Below are positions 8,473-17,426 of a stretch of DNA of 64,000 nucleotides, piece by piece (position 1 is the stretch's first letter; every line of letters begins with the position of its first letter). The notes below the pieces were generated by a model that searched no databases, was not told the origin of the DNA, and was given only the letters and a program-made list of their open reading frames with translations. Source of the DNA: JANQQN01 sp964519665. GTDB lineage: Bacteria; Myxococcota; Kuafuiibacteriia; Kuafuiibacteriales; Kuafuiibacteriaceae. The DNA lies in NCBI GenBank assembly GCA_964519665.1, contig CAZFIV010000021.1, positions 18,555 to 82,554 on the forward strand. The letters are read 5' to 3'. The position numbers were made by a program, and so were the translations under genes.

Positions 8473-9183
8473 ATGTTTAGAAACCTACTGATCGTTCTCG
8501 GGCCCATCTTGGGCATGATTTTGTTACTCACGTTAATGCTGCCCTACAGCGGCGGCGACGACGATGATGGGGGGCGGCCGACCGTCTCCGTCGAATTCGG
8601 CGATGGCGAAGACTTCGAAGTTCCAGCGCCCCCGGAGGCCCCCGAGCCCCCCGAGCCTCCACCGGGACCGGATTCGATGACCCAAGAGATCGAGGGGGCC
8701 GCCCAAGAGATCAAGAGCGCTGCGCAAGAGATCCGCGAGGAGATCGCGCGGGAGCTCAAGCACGAGCTCCAACAGGAGTTCGGGCCGGAGCACGAACAGC
8801 ACGACGGCGGTGAGGACGATGGCTCGAGCTGGCGAGCCGCGCTCGACACCGGAAACGTCATCCTGATCGCGGGGAGCTCCCAGACGGCGAAGAGAATCTG
8901 TAAGGGCGATACGAAAGTGGCCGTTTTGGGTAACTCGAACGAGGTTACGCTGGCGGGTGACTGTCAAGGGGTCGTGGTCACCGGCAACTCCAATCGAGTG
9001 ACCGTCGATGTGTCGCGCAAGTTGGCCGTCATCGGAAACAGCAATGCCGTTTCGGTGGGGAGGGTCGGTCCGGTCTACTTCCGGGGCAACAGCAACTCGG
9101 TCCGTTATCGTGAAGCGCTGGAGGCCGACACACCCCAACTTGACGAACAGGGCCGAGGCAATCGTCTGAAGCGCGAGGAGTAG
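8473..9183 (+). CDS. Membrane-anchored DUF3060 protein with GNSN repeats
   Basis: 236 residues from ATG 8473 (an overlapping GTG at 8470 is possible). The order is: an N-terminal membrane anchor (LLIVLGPILGMILLLTLML), an Asp/Glu/Pro-rich linker, a helical heptad-like stretch with AAQEIKSAAQEIREE, then a beta-repeat domain. Four GNSN motifs are spaced about 20 residues apart, the pattern of DUF3060. Two cysteines (in RICKGD and AGDCQG) may form a disulfide. DUF3060 proteins are exported and of unknown function. This one is probably periplasm-facing through its single anchor. Confidence 0.75.
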   Translation: MFRNLLIVLGPILGMILLLTLMLPYSGGDDDDGGRPTVSVEFGDGEDFEVPAPPEAPEPPEPPPGPDSMTQEIEGAAQEIKSAAQEIREEIARELKHELQQEFGPEHEQHDGGEDDGSSWRAALDTGNVILIAGSSQTAKRICKGDTKVAVLGNSNEVTLAGDCQGVVVTGNSNRVTVDVSRKLAVIGNSNAVSVGRVGPVYFRGNSNSVRYREALEADTPQLDEQGRGNRLKREE

Positions 9184-9334
9184 AGCACCACGCTCCCACT
9201 GCGCCTCGAAGGCCAGGTGCGCGGTCTGCTGCCGGTTCTTGCTGACGCGTTGCGTCGTCGGCGCTGGATCAATCATGGTCCACGTATCCTTTTGCTTGAC
9301 GCAGATTGTGATGAGGGCCATACGCGCGCGAATT

Positions 9335-11482
9335 ATGGACATTTGGGTCTACACCGTACCGGCCGCCGGTTTGTTGGCGTTGCTCTACGCGTTCCTTTCA
9401 TCCCGCTGGATCAGCGGGCAGGAAGCGGGCACCGACCGAATGAGGGAAATCGCCGGCTACATTCAGGAAGGCGCGATGGCCTTCCTCGGACGCGAATACC
9501 GCGTGTTGGCGCTCTTCGTGGTCGCGGTGGCGATCCTGCTGAGCGTCGCGAACTACCAACAGGGCGACCCGCTGGTGTCGGTGCCGTTCGTTCTCGGCGC
9601 TTTGTGCTCCGGTCTGGCCGGCTTCATCGGCATGCGAGTGGCTACCCAGGCCAACGTTCGAACCACCGCGGCCGCGCGAGACGGCCTCGTCGCGTCGCTG
9701 ACGATCGCTTTTCGCGGCGGCGCGGTCATGGGGATGTCGGTGGTGGGCCTGGCTCTGCTCGGGCTCGGCGGCCTGTTCATCGGCTTGAGCCAGGTGTACG
9801 GCGCCAGCAACTACAAAGACGTGATGGTCGTGCTCTCGGGCTTCTCGCTCGGCGCATCATCGATCGCGCTGTTCGCCCGCGTGGGGGGCGGCATCTATAC
9901 CAAGGCGGCCGACGTGGGCGCCGACCTGGTGGGTAAGGTCGAGCAAGGTATTCCGGAAGACGACCCTCGGAACCCGGCCACCATCGCCGACAACGTGGGC
10001 GATAACGTCGGCGACGTGGCAGGCATGGGCGCCGACCTGTTCGAATCGTACGTCGGCGCGATCATCGGGGCGATGGTCATCGCCGCTTCGGCCTCCGCGA
10101 ACGCCGGAAACGGCGTCCTGTTACCGATCTATCTCGCGGCAGCCGGCATTGTGATTTCGATCATCGGGACTTTCTTTGTTCGGACCCGGGAGGGTGGCGA
10201 CCCGCAGGCCGCCCTCAACATCGGCACGTTCGGGGCCGGCGCGGTGATGCTCATCGCGACCTATGCCGTTGCCTACTTCGTGCTCGAGCAAGACCTCGTG
10301 TTCACCAGCACGGTCATCGAGCTCGTCGACGGTAAGCCGCAACAAACGACGCTCACCGAGACCATCAGCTACCTCGACGTCTTCTTCGCGACGGTCGCCG
10401 GCCTCGTGGCCGGTATTCTGGTCGGCGTGGTGACCGAATACTACTGCGCCAAGCACAAGCCGCCCGTAAACCAGATCGTGAAAGACTCCGAAACCGGAGC
10501 GGCCACCAACATCATCTCGGGTATCGCAGTGGGCATGCAGTCCACGGCGATTCCGATTATCTTGATCGCGGTTGCGACCATCGTCGCCTACGGCGTGGCG
10601 GGCCTGTACGGCATCGCCATGGCCGCCCTCGGCATGCTTTCGACGACCGGGATTCAGCTCGCGGTCGACGCTTACGGTCCGATCGCGGACAACGCGGGCG
10701 GTATCGCCGAGATGAGCGAGCTTCCGCCCGAGGTTCGCGAGCGAACCGACACCCTGGATGCGGTCGGCAACACGACGGCCGCCATCGGAAAGGGCTTCGC
10801 GATCGCGTCGGCCGCCCTGACCGCCCTGGCGCTGTTCAGCGCTTTCAAGACCCAAGCCAATCTGACCACGATCGACGTATCGCGGCCCGATGTGATGGCC
10901 GGCGTATTCCTGGGGGCGATGTTGCCCTTCCTGTTCAGCTCGTTCGCCATGCGAGCCGTCGGTTCGGCCGCCAACGATATGATCGTCGAGGTCCGCCGCC
11001 AGTTCCGAGAGATTCCGGGGCTGATGGAAGGTACGGCGAAGGCTGAATACGCCAAGTGCGTCGACATCTCGACCGCCGCCGCCCTCCGCCAAATGATGGT
11101 GCCCGGCCTCCTGGCGGTCTTCGCGCCGGTGTTGATCGGGGTTCTGCTCGGCGCTCAGGCGCTCGCGGGCCTTCTCGCTGGCGTGACCGTGTCCGGCGTC
11201 AGCCTCGCGATCTTCATGTCGAACGCCGGCGGTGCGTGGGACAACGCAAAGAAGCAGGTCGAAGGCGAGCCCCGCGACCCCGAGAAGAACACCGGCAAGG
11301 GCTCCGAGAAGCACAAGGCGGCCGTCAACGGCGATACCGTCGGTGACCCCTTCAAGGATACAGCCGGTCCTTCGCTCAATATCCTGGTCAAGCTGATGAG
11401 CGTCGTCGCGCTCGTTCTGGCCCCACTGTTCGTCCTGTTGCCGAAAGGTGGACTGCTCGAGTTTTTCGGCTTTCTGAACTAG
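9335..11482 (+). CDS. hppA: Membrane-bound pyrophosphatase, K+-dependent subfamily
   Basis: 715 residues from ATG 9335; upstream in-frame starts (9311, 9239) would add a poorly conserved leader. The protein is a polytopic ion-pumping pyrophosphatase. The pyrophosphate/Mg site is intact: DVGADLVGKVEQGIPEDDPR followed by NPATIADNVGDNVGDVAGMG, and near the C terminus SNAGGAWDNAKK and GDTVGDPFKDTAGPS. The K+ determinant reads GNTTAA with Ala482, where K+-independent proton pumps have Lys. It should therefore be K+-dependent. Whether it moves Na+ or H+ cannot be settled by eye. It couples pyrophosphate hydrolysis to ion export at the inner membrane. Confidence 0.96.
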   Translation: MDIWVYTVPAAGLLALLYAFLSSRWISGQEAGTDRMREIAGYIQEGAMAFLGREYRVLALFVVAVAILLSVANYQQGDPLVSVPFVLGALCSGLAGFIGMRVATQANVRTTAAARDGLVASLTIAFRGGAVMGMSVVGLALLGLGGLFIGLSQVYGASNYKDVMVVLSGFSLGASSIALFARVGGGIYTKAADVGADLVGKVEQGIPEDDPRNPATIADNVGDNVGDVAGMGADLFESYVGAIIGAMVIAASASANAGNGVLLPIYLAAAGIVISIIGTFFVRTREGGDPQAALNIGTFGAGAVMLIATYAVAYFVLEQDLVFTSTVIELVDGKPQQTTLTETISYLDVFFATVAGLVAGILVGVVTEYYCAKHKPPVNQIVKDSETGAATNIISGIAVGMQSTAIPIILIAVATIVAYGVAGLYGIAMAALGMLSTTGIQLAVDAYGPIADNAGGIAEMSELPPEVRERTDTLDAVGNTTAAIGKGFAIASAALTALALFSAFKTQANLTTIDVSRPDVMAGVFLGAMLPFLFSSFAMRAVGSAANDMIVEVRRQFREIPGLMEGTAKAEYAKCVDISTAAALRQMMVPGLLAVFAPVLIGVLLGAQALAGLLAGVTVSGVSLAIFMSNAGGAWDNAKKQVEGEPRDPEKNTGKGSEKHKAAVNGDTVGDPFKDTAGPSLNILVKLMSVVALVLAPLFVLLPKGGLLEFFGFLN

Positions 11483-11545
11483 CAACCCGGCGTTCTGATT
11501 CTCCCCCTTGCAACGACGGCGTAGCCAAGCATATGAAAAGCGGTC

Positions 11546-12022
11546 ATGTCGGATCGTGAACCGATGACGCAGCGGGGCTACGCTTCCCTCAAAGAGGAGC
11601 TCAAACGCCTCAAGACCGTGGACCGTCCCAATATCTCGGCGGCCATCGAAGAAGCGCGCGCCCATGGCGACCTGAGCGAAAACGCGGAGTACCACGCGGC
11701 CAAAGAGAAGCAGGGCTTCATCGAGGGCCGGATCAAGGAAGTCGAAAGCAAGCTTGCCCTCGCCCAGGTCATCCAGCCGGAGACCCTTTCGGGCGACAAG
11801 GTGGTCTTCGGGGCCACGGTGACCGTGCTCGACCTCGAAGATGACTCCGAATCCACCTTTCAAGTGGTCGGGACGGACGAAGCCGACGTGAAGAAAGGCC
11901 GCATCTCACACACGTCGCCGAGGGCACGAGCGATGATCGGCAAGCACACCGGCGACACGTTCACGGTGCGCCTGCCGAAGGGCCAAAAAGAGTTCGAAAT
12001 CACCAAGGTCGAGTTCGTCTGA
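11546..12022 (+). CDS. greA: Transcription elongation factor GreA
   Basis: 158 residues, the usual GreA length. The N-terminal coiled coil has the conserved RGYASLKEELKRLK and the tip HGDLSENAEYHAAKEKQ, whose acidic residues stimulate RNA polymerase to cleave backtracked transcripts. The C-terminal FKBP-like domain ends in ITKVEF. It sits 63 bases after hppA and 27 bases before recG on the same strand, probably one transcript. An in-frame upstream extension is not needed; ATG 11546 fits the family start. Confidence 0.97.
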   Translation: MSDREPMTQRGYASLKEELKRLKTVDRPNISAAIEEARAHGDLSENAEYHAAKEKQGFIEGRIKEVESKLALAQVIQPETLSGDKVVFGATVTVLDLEDDSESTFQVVGTDEADVKKGRISHTSPRARAMIGKHTGDTFTVRLPKGQKEFEITKVEFV

Positions 12023-12049
12023 GGCTCTAGATTGGACTGACCGCCATCG

Positions 12050-14644
12050 ATGGCTCCGCCGACGGACTCCGACGCTTCTGGATCGAAGCTCGAACCGCTT
12101 CTCAATCCGCTCCGGTTCGCCGCTCGCCGCGACTGGGCGAATCTCAGCACTCTTCGCGACCTCGAGCGGACGCTGCGCCGGGCAGTAGCGACGGTGCGGG
12201 CCGATCCGGCCATCTCGACGACGTTCGCGGCCCAGCTGGATGGGATCGAAAAGCAGTTGGACGGGCTCGACGCGGCGCCCTTATCGGAACGTCGGCGCCG
12301 GGTCGAGGCGATGCTGCGAGCGCTCGAAGAGCGCCCGGCGTCCCCGCGGTCGGCGTCCCCGCGGTCGACGTCCCTCAAGTCCAGGGCGTCCCGGAGTCGG
12401 TCCAGGGGAGAAGATGAGGGCCTCTTCCGCCCGCCGCAGGGCGGTGAGGGGGTGGACACGGGTGGTTCGAGGGTGTCCGCGAGCGCGCTGATCTCGGCGG
12501 CGCCCAAAGCCCGAGTCCGAGCCACGACTCGGCGGCGGATTCCGATGGCCGACGCGGAACCGGGGTCACCGCTTACGGAGATCGTCGGGGTGGGGCCGAA
12601 GACCGCAGAACGGTTTCTCGCCAAAGGCATCGAAACCGCACAAGATCTGATGTTCTTCGTCCCTCGGCAATACGAGGACCGCTCTCGCTTCTCATCGATC
12701 GCCGACCTGACGCCGGGTACGCAGGCGAGCGTCCGGGCCGAGGTCATGGTGGGTCGAGTCCGGCCCACCGGGCGGGGCAAGCGAGTTCTCGAGCTCTCGG
12801 TGTCCGACGGGACGGGCGTCGTGAGCTGCCGGTTCTTCCGATTCCCCAGCCGAATGGAGGCCCGATATCCGCGCGGCACGAGGGTGGTGGTGTCGGGGCC
12901 GGTGACCGCGTGGGGGGCGCAAAAACAGATGGTGCACCCCGAGCTCGAGCTGGACGAGGGCGGTGACCGAGAGCCGCAAGGTATCCTGCCGGTCTACGGC
13001 GACGTCGACGGAGTCCCGACCAGGACCGTCCGACGCGTCGTGCAGGGCGTCGCCCGCGCGTGCGGGCATCGGATCGAAGACATCCTGCCTGATTGGATGC
13101 TCCACGCGTTTCAGCTGCCGAGCCTGTCGAACGCGGTGCTGAACGTTCATCTACCGGACGTCCAACAAGGCCGGGAACGGATCCCGGGGCGCTCCGACAT
13201 CGAAGCGATGCGGGCCCGCCTGGTCTTCGATGAGCTGCTGCTTCTTCAGCTTGCCCTTCACCGCACGCGAGAGCAGCGAGAGGAAGAACCGGGGCTCGCT
13301 CATGACATCTTGGAATCGGCCACCGAGCTGGCCACCCGGTGGCTACCGTTTTCGCTGACCAGAGCTCAGGAGCGCTCGCTGACCGAGATTCTGGGCGAGA
13401 TGCGGGTGCCGCGCCCGATGAATCGGCTCCTGCAAGGGGACGTCGGTTCGGGCAAGACGGCGGTCGCGTTGTTGGCGGCCGCAGCCGCCTGTAAGGCCGG
13501 GCGGCAGGCCGCTCTGTTGGCTCCGACCGAGATCCTCGCGGACCAGCACTTCGCGAGCGCGAACCAGGTGTTGGCGGCGCGCGGGCTGGTGGTGGCTCGG
13601 TTGACCGGCTCGGCGACTCCGAAGGAACGGAGGCAGCTTCTTCGAACGCTCGCCGACGGTCGAGTCGATGTCATCGTCGGAACTCACGCGCTCCTGGAGC
13701 CCGACGTCAGGTTTCAAGACCTCGGGCTGGCGGTGGTCGACGAGCAGCACCGTTTCGGCGTCCATCAACGCGCGTCGCTCCGCGAAAAACGCAGCGAGGC
13801 GATGCCTGACCTCCTCTTGATGACCGCGACTCCGATTCCCAGGACGCTCGCCTTGACCGCGTACGGCGACCTTCGCGTGTCGGTGATCGACGAGCGTCCG
13901 CCCGGACGGTTACCCACGCGGACGCAAGTGTTTCGGGCGTCCGAGACCAATCGGGCGCTCGACGAGGTGGGGGCCGCCCTCGCCGAGGGCCGGCAAGCCT
14001 ATATCGTGTATCCCTTGGTCGAAGCTTCCGAGAAGCTGGATCTCACCGCGGCCACCGATGCCGCCGTCGAGTTGGCGGATCGGTTCGCTCCCTACGAAGT
14101 GGGGCTATTGCACGGTCGGATGCGATCCGACGAAAAGGCCGCGGTGATGAACGGGTTCAAATCCCGAGCGATCGACGTGCTGGTGTCGACGACGGTGATC
14201 GAGGTTGGGGTCGACGTCCCGAACGCAACCGTCATGCTGGTCATGCACGCAGACCGATTCGGGCTCAGTCAGTTGCATCAGCTCCGGGGCCGGGTCGGTC
14301 GAGGGCTGCATCCAGGCACCTGCTTGCTGGTGGCTGGGGATGCTTCTCGCGATGGGTGGGCCCGGCTTGAGGTCTTGGCAAAGACCTCCGATGGCTTCGA
14401 GGTCGCCGAGCACGATCTCGCGCTCAGAGGGCCCGGGGAGTTGCTCGGTACTCGGCAATCGGGGTTGCCCGACTTGGTGGTGACCGACCTGGCCCGTGAT
14501 GGCCGAACCGTCGAGGCGGCCAAGCGAGCCTGTGACCAGCTGCTGGCCCGCGACGCCGCCTTGGCGGAGCCGGAACACGCTCGGCTCAAGGAAGAGCTCG
14601 AGCGTCGGTACGGGGCGAGGGTGCGGCTGACGGCGGCGGGGTAG
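12050..14644 (+). CDS. recG: ATP-dependent DNA helicase RecG with N-terminal extension
   Basis: 864 residues, about 170 longer than E. coli RecG. The core is complete: a helix-hairpin-helix-like LTEIVGVGPKTAERFLAKGI, the wedge OB-fold (about 220-310), Walker A LLQGDVGSGKTAV, motif II VVDEQHRFG, motif III LLMTATPIPRTL, and motif VI QLRGRVGRG. RecG remodels stalled forks and branch-migrates Holliday junctions. The first ~180 residues are a helical region followed by a Ser/Arg/Pro-rich linker (PRSASPRSTSLKSRASRSRS). The 3' end overlaps the convergent PilZ gene by 59 bases. Confidence 0.96.
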   Translation: MAPPTDSDASGSKLEPLLNPLRFAARRDWANLSTLRDLERTLRRAVATVRADPAISTTFAAQLDGIEKQLDGLDAAPLSERRRRVEAMLRALEERPASPRSASPRSTSLKSRASRSRSRGEDEGLFRPPQGGEGVDTGGSRVSASALISAAPKARVRATTRRRIPMADAEPGSPLTEIVGVGPKTAERFLAKGIETAQDLMFFVPRQYEDRSRFSSIADLTPGTQASVRAEVMVGRVRPTGRGKRVLELSVSDGTGVVSCRFFRFPSRMEARYPRGTRVVVSGPVTAWGAQKQMVHPELELDEGGDREPQGILPVYGDVDGVPTRTVRRVVQGVARACGHRIEDILPDWMLHAFQLPSLSNAVLNVHLPDVQQGRERIPGRSDIEAMRARLVFDELLLLQLALHRTREQREEEPGLAHDILESATELATRWLPFSLTRAQERSLTEILGEMRVPRPMNRLLQGDVGSGKTAVALLAAAAACKAGRQAALLAPTEILADQHFASANQVLAARGLVVARLTGSATPKERRQLLRTLADGRVDVIVGTHALLEPDVRFQDLGLAVVDEQHRFGVHQRASLREKRSEAMPDLLLMTATPIPRTLALTAYGDLRVSVIDERPPGRLPTRTQVFRASETNRALDEVGAALAEGRQAYIVYPLVEASEKLDLTAATDAAVELADRFAPYEVGLLHGRMRSDEKAAVMNGFKSRAIDVLVSTTVIEVGVDVPNATVMLVMHADRFGLSQLHQLRGRVGRGLHPGTCLLVAGDASRDGWARLEVLAKTSDGFEVAEHDLALRGPGELLGTRQSGLPDLVVTDLARDGRTVEAAKRACDQLLARDAALAEPEHARLKEELERRYGARVRLTAAG

Positions 14645-15674
14645 CGCTGTGTCCCATGAACAGCGCGACCGACACCAAGGCCGAAGTGAGAAGAATCGCG
14701 ACCACGGCGAGTCGGACGTAGCGACCCCCGTCCGATAGCCCGTCGTCGTTCTTCGGGGTGGCCCGCCCGGCCTGGTAAAACAACAGGATTTTGCCGATCT
14801 GGCTCAAGTACGGCGTCGCATCGAAGTCGGATACCGGCCATAGCTGAAGCTCGCGGTAGCGCTCGAGGGCGAACTGAAGACGGCGCTTTTCGAGGCATCG
14901 CTGGATGAATTGCTGGTGGGTGCCGTCGTCGTCGAGGGCCTCTTCAACCGAGCGCCAGTGTCGTCCGAGTTCGCGCAGGATCGCGTCGTCGGCTTCGTGT
15001 TGACGGACCTCCTTCGCAGTCATCTTGCGAATGCTGACCGTGGGCGGCTGATCGGAAGGCTTTCGACACAGGTCGATGAACGAGGCCCGAAACCGCCAGT
15101 TCGCGTCGTCGGTGCTCAAGTGGATCGCCATACCTTCGGGGGTAGTTCGAATGACCTTGCCCGAAAAAGACATCGTCATGTCGGACGCGATGATCCACTC
15201 GACCCGCACCGCGGAGCGAAACGGCAGGGGGGACTGACACCGAACGAAGAGCCCGGTGACCGACGCGTTGGTCATGCGGCCCATGCTCGGCTTCGAGTCC
15301 TCGCCGAGGATTCTTACTCTGATGAAGTTGTTCGCGAGTCGAAAACGTCCGAAGCCAAGACGGCCCTCTCCCAACTCCGCATCGGTCGATGCCTGGGCCT
15401 GCCCGAGATCCCCGGTACCCGTCGCGTCGTCGGCGAAGACCGGACAATCCTCGGTCGGATCCCCCGGCAGAATGTCCGACGACCGAACGACGTCGCCGGT
15501 CAGAAGAACGTCCGCCGTGAATGACGGGTGATAGGGGTCGATGACCAACTTGCCGGCCGAGCCACGAGCCGGAGATCCCCCGGTCTGGCCGGCGGCTGAA
15601 GACTCGGGGTCCGCGGGCGGTTCGGTTCCCGAAGCACGGGCGAGAGCGGGGCAAACGAATGGCTCTGGGCTCAT
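14586..15674 (-). CDS. PilZ-domain protein with C-terminal membrane anchor
   Basis: 362 residues from ATG 15674 (GTG at 15677 overlaps it). A long, low-complexity N-terminal part precedes a PilZ-type barrel (about 110-210). It shows the (N/D)xSxxG element as NASVTG and the strand pattern VRVEWIIASDMTMSFSGKVI. The first arginine cluster of the c-di-GMP site is weak (GRFRLANNFIRV), so ligand binding is uncertain. A helical region follows, then a single hydrophobic segment near residue 320-340 (VRLAVVAILLTSALVSVALF) and a short Pro-rich tail. It is divergent from the pilin operon, consistent with a link to type IV pili. Its 3' end lies inside the end of recG. Confidence 0.72.
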   Translation of the reverse strand: MSPEPFVCPALARASGTEPPADPESSAAGQTGGSPARGSAGKLVIDPYHPSFTADVLLTGDVVRSSDILPGDPTEDCPVFADDATGTGDLGQAQASTDAELGEGRLGFGRFRLANNFIRVRILGEDSKPSMGRMTNASVTGLFVRCQSPLPFRSAVRVEWIIASDMTMSFSGKVIRTTPEGMAIHLSTDDANWRFRASFIDLCRKPSDQPPTVSIRKMTAKEVRQHEADDAILRELGRHWRSVEEALDDDGTHQQFIQRCLEKRRLQFALERYRELQLWPVSDFDATPYLSQIGKILLFYQAGRATPKNDDGLSDGGRYVRLAVVAILLTSALVSVALFMGHSATPPPSAAPSPRTDARALP

Positions 15675-15786
15675 CACCGGCGGTCCCTGTTGTCTTCAGC
15701 GGCCGTTGCAGCGCTGGCTACAGTCGTCGACTCACAACGGAACGGGCCTTCATTCGGTTCGCGAGGGGCCGAATACCCAGTGCGAG

Positions 15787-16377
15787 ATGTTACTGCGGCC
15801 TTTTCATCGCCCCAAGGCTTCCATCGCCGAGGCCGGCACTGGGAGCTCATCGTCTCCGTCCCTTCACCCGCGGGGCCGACGCCGGTTGGCCCACGGGGCC
15901 TCCCGCGGGCTCACCTTGGTTGAAGTCCTGATGACCACGGCGGTTCTGGGTATCGGCGTCGTCGCGCTCGGCCACACCTATCAGCGCGCGCAGACCGGGC
16001 TTCGAGGCTCCCGGCTGTCCGCGGCCGCGATCCGGATCGCAGAGCAGCGTCTCGAGCAGCTGGCCACCCGCCCGGTGGACCGGCTGGAAGCCTGTGTGGG
16101 CCCGATAACGGGCTGTCGGCAAGACCGAACCAGGATGGCCCCGGTGCTCGGAAATGTAGCTGCCTATCGCTGCACGCAGACCGTCGACGAAATGGGCTTT
16201 CACGACCCGACCGCCAATTCGACGGGACGCTTTCGCATCGATACCGCGGTGATGCCGCATCCCGATCCGCGGCAGCAGAACGGCGCGCTGATCCTATCGG
16301 TCAGTGTGTGCTGGCAGTCGTCCCAAGCGGAGGTCGAGCAAGTTCAGCTCCAGCGGATGCTGGTGCCGGAGGTCTGA
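15787..16377 (+). CDS. pilV: Type IV minor pilin, PilV-like
   Basis: The prepilin motif is RG/LTLVEVLMTTAVLGIGVVA, with cleavage after Gly, Leu at +1 and Glu at +5, then a hydrophobic helix. The globular domain has a cysteine set (EACVGPITGC, AYRCTQ, VSVCW). ATG 15787 gives 196 residues with a long basic leader of about 43 residues. A TTG nearer the motif would give the short leader typical of prepilins, so the start is uncertain. The stop overlaps the next start (TGATG at 16375-16379). Minor pilins of this type prime pilus assembly together with PilW, PilX and PilY1. Confidence 0.82.
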   Translation: MLLRPFHRPKASIAEAGTGSSSSPSLHPRGRRRLAHGASRGLTLVEVLMTTAVLGIGVVALGHTYQRAQTGLRGSRLSAAAIRIAEQRLEQLATRPVDRLEACVGPITGCRQDRTRMAPVLGNVAAYRCTQTVDEMGFHDPTANSTGRFRIDTAVMPHPDPRQQNGALILSVSVCWQSSQAEVEQVQLQRMLVPEV

Positions 16378-17426
16378 TGACGAAGCGTCGCGCTCAAGCG
16401 GGTTTCACGGTCACCGAGCTGATGGTGAGCAGCGCGATCGGGCTGTTCACGCTGGCGGTGGCGGTACGGGTGGCGGCCGACCACACGGCGATTCTGAGCC
16501 AGACGACCTCTCGCCTGGACACCCTTCAGTCCGCGCGAATGTCGATCGATCTGATGGCGGAAGACATTCGCCACGCGGGCCTAGGTATCGGCTATCGACC
16601 GGATGGGCGCTTCGCGGGGATCATTCGCGGCACGTTCACGGTGTCCGGCGGAGCGCAGTTCGGCGCGCAAGGCTTCAATCAGACGCTGACCACCGGGGCC
16701 ATACCCACTGACGACCTAGGACTTCGGATCGCGTCCGGAGATCTTCGGACCATCGCCCAATACTTCGGGACCCAGGGACAGATCTGCGCGGGCGGTGATT
16801 TCACGGTGGGCGACACCGTGATGCTGTTGACCCGGGAGGGTCTTCACGGGCAGACCGTTCGCCTGAATAGCCTCAATGGAGGCAGCTGTACCGAGGGCCG
16901 ATGTCGCGACGGTTGCACGACGTTCACGTACTCGGTCGATTCCAGCTACCAGTCCGATGCCGGGGCTGCGCTCGCGAACTTCGTTGGCGGGACGATGGTC
17001 GGCGACTACTCGGAGGTCGTCTGGTTCGTGGTCCCCGGGGCGAGTGGGAGCGGCGAGCTGCGCCGAGCCGAGATCAACGAGCAGAATCCCTGCGCAGCTC
17101 GGGATAGTACGTGCGGCGGGCGGGTGGCGGAGGACGTCGAGACGCTTCAGGTCGGCGTGTGGCAGTGGGACGACGACCTCGCCCAGTGGGTCGACCGAAC
17201 CCAGGCCGCGTCGGTCGACGATCGGCGTCGGGTACGGGTCGACGTTGAAGTGGTCCTCCGGGGTCGCCAGGACGGCGAGCAGGGCGCTCATCACCCGATC
17301 GCCCTCGAGCTGGACCCCAATACGTGCGTCGGCGGCGCATGCGGCGGCTCGGCCGATACCTATCGACGGTCCGTGGTCCGCACGAGCGTCGAGATCCGCA
17401 ACGGCGGAAGGATGTTGCTTCGATGA
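16377..17426 (+). CDS. pilW: Type IV pilus assembly protein PilW-like
   Basis: 349 residues from ATG 16377, which overlaps the stop of the PilV-like gene. The leader is short: MTKRRAQAG/FTVTELMV, with cleavage after Gly, Phe at +1 and Glu at +5. SSAIGLFTLAVAVRVAADHT forms the N-terminal helix. The C-terminal domain is large for a pilin and Cys-rich (SCTEGRCRDGCTTF, NPCAARDSTCGG, TCVGGACGG), as in PilW proteins. It is coupled to the next gene by an ATGA overlap. It is expected to sit at the pilus tip or priming complex. Confidence 0.85.
   Translation: MTKRRAQAGFTVTELMVSSAIGLFTLAVAVRVAADHTAILSQTTSRLDTLQSARMSIDLMAEDIRHAGLGIGYRPDGRFAGIIRGTFTVSGGAQFGAQGFNQTLTTGAIPTDDLGLRIASGDLRTIAQYFGTQGQICAGGDFTVGDTVMLLTREGLHGQTVRLNSLNGGSCTEGRCRDGCTTFTYSVDSSYQSDAGAALANFVGGTMVGDYSEVVWFVVPGASGSGELRRAEINEQNPCAARDSTCGGRVAEDVETLQVGVWQWDDDLAQWVDRTQAASVDDRRRVRVDVEVVLRGRQDGEQGAHHPIALELDPNTCVGGACGGSADTYRRSVVRTSVEIRNGGRMLLR

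Noticed and set aside
10121..11863. 580-residue open frame antisense to hppA and greA
   Set aside because: It is a GC-rich shadow of confidently identified genes, with His/Asp/Arg-rich translation and no domain.
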